Assembly (NCBI GenBank): GCA_002786065.1
Contig: NHNY01000029.1
Coordinates: 248,001-312,000 of the forward strand
Length of the DNA stretch: 64,000 nt
Direction: 5' to 3'
From: Microcyclospora pomicola
Lineage: Eukaryota > Ascomycota > Dothideomycetes > Capnodiales
Shown here: piece by piece, positions 57,660 through 64,000 of the stretch
How the letters are laid out: each line of letters begins with the position of its first letter
How positions within the stretch are numbered: position 1 is the first letter of the stretch
The notes under the pieces: model-generated
Database searches by the model: none
The model's input: the letters and a program-made list of their open reading frames with translations, nothing else
Told to the model about the DNA's origin: nothing
Made by a program: the position numbers and the translations under genes

Positions 57660-58787
57660 CCAGTCTATAGTCTTGTAATAAATCTCATTTTGAAGCTTAG
57701 ATTTTTCTCCTTCGAGGTGTTAGTAACAATTAAGGTTAGTAACTATATAGCTATTACTAGTATATATAATAGTATAAGTAAAGGCTCTTTTTAAAGATAC
57801 AGACCTTAATAATATAGCTATTACTAAGTGTACTAGTGTAATATACTAGACAATAGCTTACTAGCGAAGGTATTATAGGTTAACTAGTAGCGATTATATA
57901 ATGCCTTTAGTTACTAAAATTAGTAGACTAGTAACCTTTATAAGAGAGTAAGAAGAGGTATACCTTATAGTTACTTTACTACTATTTTATTAGTAAGCTA
58001 ACTAGTTAATCTACTAGTAGATCCTCTCCTTTCTTAATAAGTAACTAACTATATATCTTAATAAAGTAGCTATTATACTATATAATAAGTTTAAGATTAA
58101 AGTAATACTAGATCTTATTAGCTATACTTTATATAAAATAAAGTAGTCTTAAAAGGTTACTAAGAGGAAGGTTCTCGAGACTAGTAGACTAATAAGAGAC
58201 CTTTAGTCTATAAAAGTAGCTATATAGTCTCTTAACTAGCTAGTCTTTATTAATAAGAGTACTACTAATAAGTGTACTAGCTAGCGAAAGAGAGGTTAGT
58301 TACTAAAGAGGATATCTTACTTAGTATTATAAGAGATAAAAAGGTCGAAGAGATAGTTAATTTTACTAGCTCTAATAGTTAATAGTTATCTAAGCAACAC
58401 TATATTAATCTACTAAGGTAGCATTAATTATAAGCTCTTTATATACTAGCTTAAAGAGAAGGTTCTACTAAAACTATAAGCTAGTTATTATATCCTTATA
58501 ATAGATAACTACGCTATCTACTATAGTATAGAGGTCGTTAATCTATATATAGAATATAGCTTTAAGATCTAATATCTCTCTCTATATTCTCTAGATCTTA
58601 ACTCTATTAAATATATATTTAATACTCTTAAGGTATAGATTAAACACTATTTTCATAAGTATAAGTAATTTAAGGACTTTAGACGCTTCTTAAGGTACGT
58701 AATTAACAGCGTAATAGCTAGTAGTAGTAGTACTAGTAGTATAGGCATTACTAAGCTATATTTTTGTTACTATAGCTATATATATAG
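57660..58787 (+). mobile_element. Tc1/mariner (IS630-like) DNA transposon relic
   Basis: Heavily AT-shifted sequence whose plus-strand reading ends in a recognisable DDE transposase tail. IIDNYAIYYS-like sequence near 58500 matches the second catalytic block (usually DNAxxH). SLYSLDLNSIKYIFNTLK near 58585-58640 matches the PYSPDLNPIE block with the last acidic residue replaced by Lys. The upstream part is too damaged to align by eye. It has many stop codons in all frames, consistent with heavy RIP. Terminal inverted repeats were not fixed, so the borders are approximate. Confidence 0.6.
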
Positions 58788-58973
58788 TATTATAAAGGTA
58801 GGTTAGTCTAGCTAAGATTTAGGTATAGTTTATTCGATAGGACAAGTTAGGAGAAGGAGTTTGTAATAGTTAAGGTAGATATTTAACCTAGGGTAAAGAT
58901 TATAACATAAATTAAGTACAAACTCCTAACTATCTATAAAACATTGTTTATTATATATAAAGGAGATTTGTGC
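58788..58973 (-). repeat. Dispersed LTR-like repeat, second family, copy 2
   Basis: RIP-altered copy of the 188-bp block at 16078-16265. It shares GGTAGGTTAG, AACCTAGGGTAAAGATTATA and AGGAGATTTGTGC. It lies at the 3' side of the minus-strand Gypsy element that follows and is probably its LTR. Confidence 0.55.
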
Positions 58974-61900
58974 CTACTCTATCTACTCTATCTACTCTAT
59001 ACTAAGATTACAAAGAGTAGCTAGAGTAGCTATAGTCCTACTCTATACTAAGCCTTACTTAGTAACCTAGAGTAGTACTATAGATACTATAGTTAGGCGT
59101 AGTATATATTACGACTCTAGTAGTCTATAACACTAGCTTCCTCTTCTTAGGAACCTTGCTCTAAGGTTTGTTATCCTTTCTCTAATATAGCTTCCTTAGT
59201 AAAAAGTAATACATTAACTAAAACTTCCTATAGTTCTAAACAAAAGAAAGCTTCTATAAATAGTACTAAACATTAAGAGATTTTAGCTACATTTATTAAG
59301 AAAAATAGAGACATTATACCTCGAGTATACTCTAAATATCGCAAGTATCGTAGGGTATATTAGGTCTATGTTCGATCTAGTTAATATAGATAGTATAATA
59401 TAACTAACTCGAAGTACGATATTCGAATAACTAAGAATAAGTAGAAATAGTTAGAAGAAGAGCATTAGAAACTAATAGACGCTCTAGAAGTAGTATAAGA
59501 GGAAACCTCTTAGGTAATTGTAAAAGAATAGTATCTTCTTATATAACTAGATCTAGTAGAATAGAGGGTTAATAACATATAAGTAGTAGACGCTCGCGAG
59601 AATACTAAGGTAGAGCTAGCTAAACAACTAGAGGATTAAGTGTCCTTAGTATTGTCGCCTTTTACCTAGTTAGCTATAGAAGGGATACTAGATGAATTCT
59701 TTACTATAGGTCCTCTAGACTTCCTTCTTTCTAAGTCTAGCCTAGTAGATAGGGTCTTATAAAGTCCTATAACGCTCTATTATAGTTAATAAGGTTCTTC
59801 TATAGTTTCTATGTATTTTCTAAACTTAGGTAACTCTTCTATTTTATAAGGTACTATATAATTCCTTTACTAACTCTTCTCTATAGTATCTTTTTAATCT
59901 TATATTCTATTTTAACAAAATTATTATCGATATCTAGAGATGTTATCTATAATAGGGTTTCTTTATAGACTAGTTTAAGAAGTAATATATAGAAGTTTAG
60001 GTAGATCTTCATTGTTTTTAGTAGATCTAACTCGAAGTTTATAAGTTCTCTTTTCTTCTTAATTTTAAATAGTTCTAGTTTTGTAAAATCTAGTTTGTTA
60101 CTAGGTCTTTTAGTTTAGATATTTTGTTAAAGAAGGTAAACTTTGTCTCCCTTCTTAAGAGTTAGTCCCTTAACTCTCTTCTTATTAGCAAAAAACTCTA
60201 TTCTAGAGCGAAGGAATTATAGGTCCTTCTAAAGATTTATATAAAGAACTTTCTAATTATCTACATACTATAGAGCTTTAGTAGCTAGGTTAGTATCTTT
60301 AAGAGATAGTAAGTCTTTTAAAGAGAGTTATGTTACTTATAATAGAGACAACCTAGTAGCTCTAATAGACGAGTTATAGCTATATTACGCTATAGGTAAT
60401 AGCGATACCTAATTATCTTGCTAATAGTTAATATAGTAGTATAGATATTGTTCTATAACCTAGTTTATCTACTTAGTCTATCTATCTATCTAAGAATCAA
60501 ACAATGTAGATAACTTATACTTAATACTAAGTTATCTTATTAGAGATTTCTAGAAGTTAGAAGTAAATAGCTTATCTTAGTCTAAGACTAATTACTATAG
60601 GACTCTATAATTCGCAATTACTATATAGTAGAAGATGTAAGCGAGGTCTTCTATACTAGAGCTCTCTCTAAACAGAAGGTAGTAGGCGAACTTAGAGAAC
60701 CTATTAATAATAACAAGTATCGAGTTATACTCGATTCTAGATACTAGTTCTTTAGACTTAGGTAGTTTAATAACAAAGTCTAGAGATACTAACTACTATA
60801 GTCTATTAGGGACTAGTAGGGATTAAAGTAATCTATAGGGTTTATATTAGGAGTGCTTTATATGTTAATAAGTAGTATAAGCATCGATATAGTTCGAGAC
60901 TACTTTCTAAATTCCTAGGATTATGTAATTCTACATAATCTAGGTAATAGTCTTTTCGATTCCTTTATAATCTATACTAAAAGAATCGTAGTATTGTTCT
61001 AAGATGTCTCTATAACAAGTCTTAGGTACGTACACTATCTCTTAGAATAGAAGTAGCCTATTGTCTTGTTTCTATTTTAGCTAGTTCTTAGCTAGGTTAC
61101 TAATAATGCCTTTCGCGAAAGTGTTATTATCTAGCTTAGATTAGATCTTAGTAAGGATGTTGTATTATATAATCGATGTTGCTATAACTATAACACACTT
61201 AAGGGATCTATCTAAGTCTATCTAGAAGATTAGTCTCTTAAGCTTAACTTCTTCTTTAACGAAGTTACTACATCGACTTAAGGTATTAGCTCGCGTATTC
61301 TTAGATCCCTTCTAATACTTAATATAGAAGTTGTAGTATACGAGTTCTTAAGACTAGCAAACATGTTAGCAACTTAGTTCCTTTGTAGTTATAAAATACT
61401 ATAGGTTCTTATAATCTATATATATAAGGGTCTTATATATCGATTCTTTAAGGTAATGCTTCTAATACTTAAAAGCTTCGATTATCGCTAGGAGCTCCTT
61501 ATTGTAAATCTTATAGTTAAGCTCTACTAACAATAGTTTCCTTAGGTAGTACGCTACTAGGTAGAGTTTACTATTATTACTAGTCTAGCTAATGCATCTC
61601 TCTAGCGCTTTATTATATAAGTTAGTCTTAATAATGCTTATCTTGTTTAGGTCGAATATAGTAAGAATTAGTTCTTTACTAACTATTCTCTTAAGTTTCT
61701 TAAATAGCTTCTTATGTTCCTTTGTCTATTTAAAAGGAATATCTTTCTTAGTAAGGTCTATAAGAGGTACTATAATCCTTAAATATCCCTTAATAAAGAT
61801 TTAGTAGAAGTTTATAAACTCTAAAAAAGATAAGACTTCTTTTAGCGATCTAGGTTAAGGCTAGGTTATTACTACCTCGATCTTTATAGGATCTATATAG

Positions 61901-62020
61901 AGACCTTTATTAGATATAATAAAGCCTAGGAATGCAACTTCCTTCTAGTAGAATTCACTCTTCTTAGAGTAGACGCGTAGTCTAGCCTTCTAAAGTACCT
62001 TAAGTACTGTCCTTATATAG
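58974..62020 (-). mobile_element. Ty3/Gypsy chromovirus relic, interrupted by a nested element
   Basis: On the minus strand the order from 62020 downward is end of reverse transcriptase and RNase H (about 62.0-61.4 kb; FIKGYLRIIVPLIDLTKKD type block near 61.78 kb), integrase (about 61.2-60.2 kb), then a chromodomain-like region (about 60.1-59.9 kb). On the opposite strand, at about 59.2-59.8 kb, lies the antisense accessory ORF described for the 9.1-15.6 kb element. The upstream half of pol is cut by an LTR at 62021. It is a fossil, heavily AT-shifted, with many interruptions. Confidence 0.7.
59200..59790 (+). other. Antisense accessory ORF of the second Gypsy element
   Basis: Plus-strand sequence within the minus-strand element. 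It reads as a basic segment, a region where paired Cys positions of the related ORFs have partly changed, and a Lys/Glu-rich helix (KQKQLEEEHQKL type) fitting a coiled coil. It has the same position relative to pol as in the other two elements. Fossil, interrupted; limits approximate. Confidence 0.4.
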
Positions 62021-62321
62021 TATTAAGACCTTTCTAAGTCTTATTAGATTCTTCTAAATAGAGGACGGTTAAAGCGTATAAGGTAGGAAGTTATGTTATT
62101 CTAATTACTAAGTATAAATAATAAGTTATACATAATTCTATCTAATAAGACTAGCTACGCTATATATATAGGAGAATCGTATGTATCTACATATGCGATA
62201 GTAAGCAATAGTTCGCTCTTAGTTATGTTATATCGCTCTAATATAGAGGAGCGACGTCTATGTAGGCGTAGAGGCTCGTCGCTTACTTAGTAAACCTGCT
62301 ACATGTAGTTAACCTATAACA
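62021..62321 (-). repeat. LTR (first family) nested in the second Gypsy element
   Basis: It opens TATTAAGACC and closes CCTATAACA, 301 bp. It matches the solo LTR at 15612-15922 in the same orientation, with many transition differences. It is the 3' LTR of the minus-strand element that continues to the right, and it sits inside the pol region of the element to the left. Confidence 0.65.
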
Positions 62322-64000
62322 ACTATCCTCTTACTACATAGAATCGTTCTAATTCTTATTAAGTAACGTTCCTACTAAATGTTATAGCTATCGTCGTCCT
62401 ATAAGCAACTATGCCTAAGTCTTCTAAGAATAAAACTACAAAAGAATAGAAGGAGTTTCTTAAAGCTAGTATTCTAAAAAGTAGAATTATTATACTAACT
62501 AGGTACTATTATTACAAAAAGGCGAACAAGGTGTATATTGTAGATGCTCGCTCTAGTCGCTACGCCGAGTGTGCTAGTTATAGTTAGTCTTACAATCTAT
62601 AAGTAACTTAAATCGAATATAAAAAGATCGTATAAGTTCGTAAGAAGGTAGCAAAAGAGTTAGAAGAGGCTAAGGAAGTAGAGGATGCTTTAACTTAGAA
62701 ACTGTTAGAGTATCGCATACGTGTTTGTTAGCTACATAAGAGTTTAATAATAAAGGACAAGTTAGTAGTAGTAGTATAGAATAAGAAGGTTACGTCGATT
62801 ACTAAGGCTAAAGCTATAGATCGCGAGATCGAGGCTTTATTCTTAGAATCTATTCTTATAGACCTTCCTTCGAACGACCCTTTCTCTATAGATAGTTGTG
62901 TTTAGATGTGTCCTAGCAAGTAGGACGTATTATCTGTTAGAACTAGTGTAGAGGGTTCTAGCAGTTTGTAAGGTACGTTATAGCTATGTGTTCTTTTATT
63001 AGTGTCTCTACTAATAGTCTATAAAGGCTTTAAATGTATCGAAATCTCCTAGTTTCTTCTTTAGTAATAGTCCTCTTATTTAGAATTCTGTAGTTGTTAG
63101 TAGATTGGATTATATGTAGAAGCGCTTAACTTCTTCTATATACTCTTTAAGGTTTTCTAGTAGTTCCTAGGTGTTATTAGAATCTAGATAGTTTTTCTAT
63201 TTAATAAGGTATCTCGATCCATCCTATATAAGTATCTTTTCTACCTTGTATTTACTATCTTCTATATAGTAGTAAAACATGTCTTATAGTAGTGTTTCTA
63301 GGTTAGTAGGTTCTAAAAGTAATATGTAGAATACTAGGTAAATGCGTCCTATGTCTAGCAGCAAGTCGAGGAGGTAGTTAACTAGTCCCTATACTTCCTT
63401 AATTAAAAACAGACTAACTTTAACTATATTAAGTTTCTTTATTAGTCTCTTTGTTTTCAAATTTTTAGTAAGAAGATATACTTTATTCCTCTTCTTAAGT
63501 TAAAGTATATGTTTTGATTTCTTTACAAGCTATGTTATAATTAATTTCTATAATTTTAGGATATTATCGTATAGTTATATATATACTTTCTATAGTTATT
63601 CTACAATAATTAATCCTTTTTTAGCTTCGAGGCTAGCGAGGCTCTTATACTAAGTTATTAGGTACTTACTAAAGTTTGCGAAGAATAGCGTTTCCTTTGT
63701 TATCTTAGAGACGTTGTTGTTTAATACGACTTACGCTATTAGTAGTAATGATACCTAATTACTTTGTACATAATTAACATAATGTTATATATATACTTCG
63801 AGAGATTAGTTTATTCTCTTAGTTTGTCTATTAGTTTGTAGATAATAGGCTATAGATAGCTTATGTTATACGCCTAGCTTTGTAATTAGTGTTTTCTAGA
63901 AGTTTAATGTAAATAGCTTATCTTAGTTAGATATAATAACCTTTAGTAGTCTATAGTATCTAGCGAGTCTATCGAGAACTAAGTATAATAGCTGCTCTAA
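62322..64000 (-). mobile_element. Ty3/Gypsy relic, partial, running off the right edge
   Basis: Minus-strand element whose 3' LTR is at 62021-62321. Next comes the antisense accessory ORF (62411-62971, plus strand), then a chromodomain/integrase-side pol region (about 63.0-64.0 kb) read on the minus strand. Together they repeat the layout of the 9.1-15.6 kb element. The 5' part lies outside the window. Fossil, AT-shifted, with many interruptions. Confidence 0.65.
62411..62971 (+). other. Antisense accessory ORF of the third Gypsy element
   Basis: The ATG at 62411 starts a basic segment (MPKSSKNKTTKE). A Cys-containing block follows (ARSSRYAECASY), then a Glu/Lys/Ala-rich coiled-coil-like helix, and a TSVEGSSS tail ending near 62970. 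Start, tail and position match the minus-strand ORF at 14680-15253. Fossil, interrupted; function unknown. Confidence 0.5.

Overview
The window looks like a chromosome segment from a filamentous ascomycete (Pezizomycotina, most likely a dothideomycete). The genes have short introns of about 46-58 bp with GT..AG ends and CTAAC-like branch sites. There is a highly reducing polyketide synthase, Zn2Cys6 regulators, HET/NLR-type genes and many repeats carrying the C-to-T/G-to-A imprint of repeat-induced point mutation (RIP).

Layout. (1) 1-32.7 kb is a graveyard of repeats and RIP-damaged genes: Ty3/Gypsy elements (1-2444 and 9086-15611, plus a solo LTR), two Pogo/Fot1 DNA transposons, and remains of fungal self/non-self recognition genes. 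The latter are a kinase fragment, a HeLo-like/pseudokinase gene, a HET-NB-ARC-TPR receptor followed by a kinase, a SesA/HeLo-like gene, and an NB-ARC-TPR receptor present twice as a large inverted repeat. (2) 32.7-33.25 kb is an AT-rich block. (3) 33.3-57.5 kb is an island of normal composition holding a biosynthetic gene cluster. A 752-bp TIR element (44525-45276) and a Ty1/Copia Gag-protease remnant (about 45.4-46.6 kb) have landed inside it. (4) 57.5-64 kb is AT-rich, with a Tc1/mariner-like relic and two nested Ty3/Gypsy elements.

The cluster. In order it has a Zn2Cys6 regulator (34123-35428), a 2,613-residue HR-PKS with domain order KS-AT-DH-MT-ER-KR-ACP and no releasing domain (35900-44246), an MFS exporter (47053-48858, minus), a second Zn2Cys6 regulator (49495-50670), an alpha-oxoamine synthase in which a serine-palmitoyltransferase LCB2-like half is fused to an LCB1-like half (51526-54080), and a 3-ketosphinganine-reductase-like SDR (54226-55308, minus). 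A dead MFS gene sits at the right edge. This is the core logic of sphinganine-analogue pathways (fumonisin, AAL-toxin, sphingofungin). The PKS builds a methyl-branched chain, the oxoamine synthase releases it by decarboxylative condensation with an amino acid, and the SDR reduces the resulting 3-ketone. No P450, dioxygenase or acyl-CoA ligase was recognised, so the product may be a simple or unusual member of the class.

The most interesting non-cluster signal is a divergent gene pair at 24.8-31.0 kb. A SesA/HeLo-like gene ends in a short Q-I-G-I-N-type motif, and the adjacent NB-ARC-TPR receptor begins with the same kind of motif. That is the arrangement of amyloid-signalling NLR/effector pairs; both genes are fossils here. 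Exon boundaries come from reading splice signals and frame continuity by eye and were not computed. No tRNA, rRNA or CRISPR array was seen.
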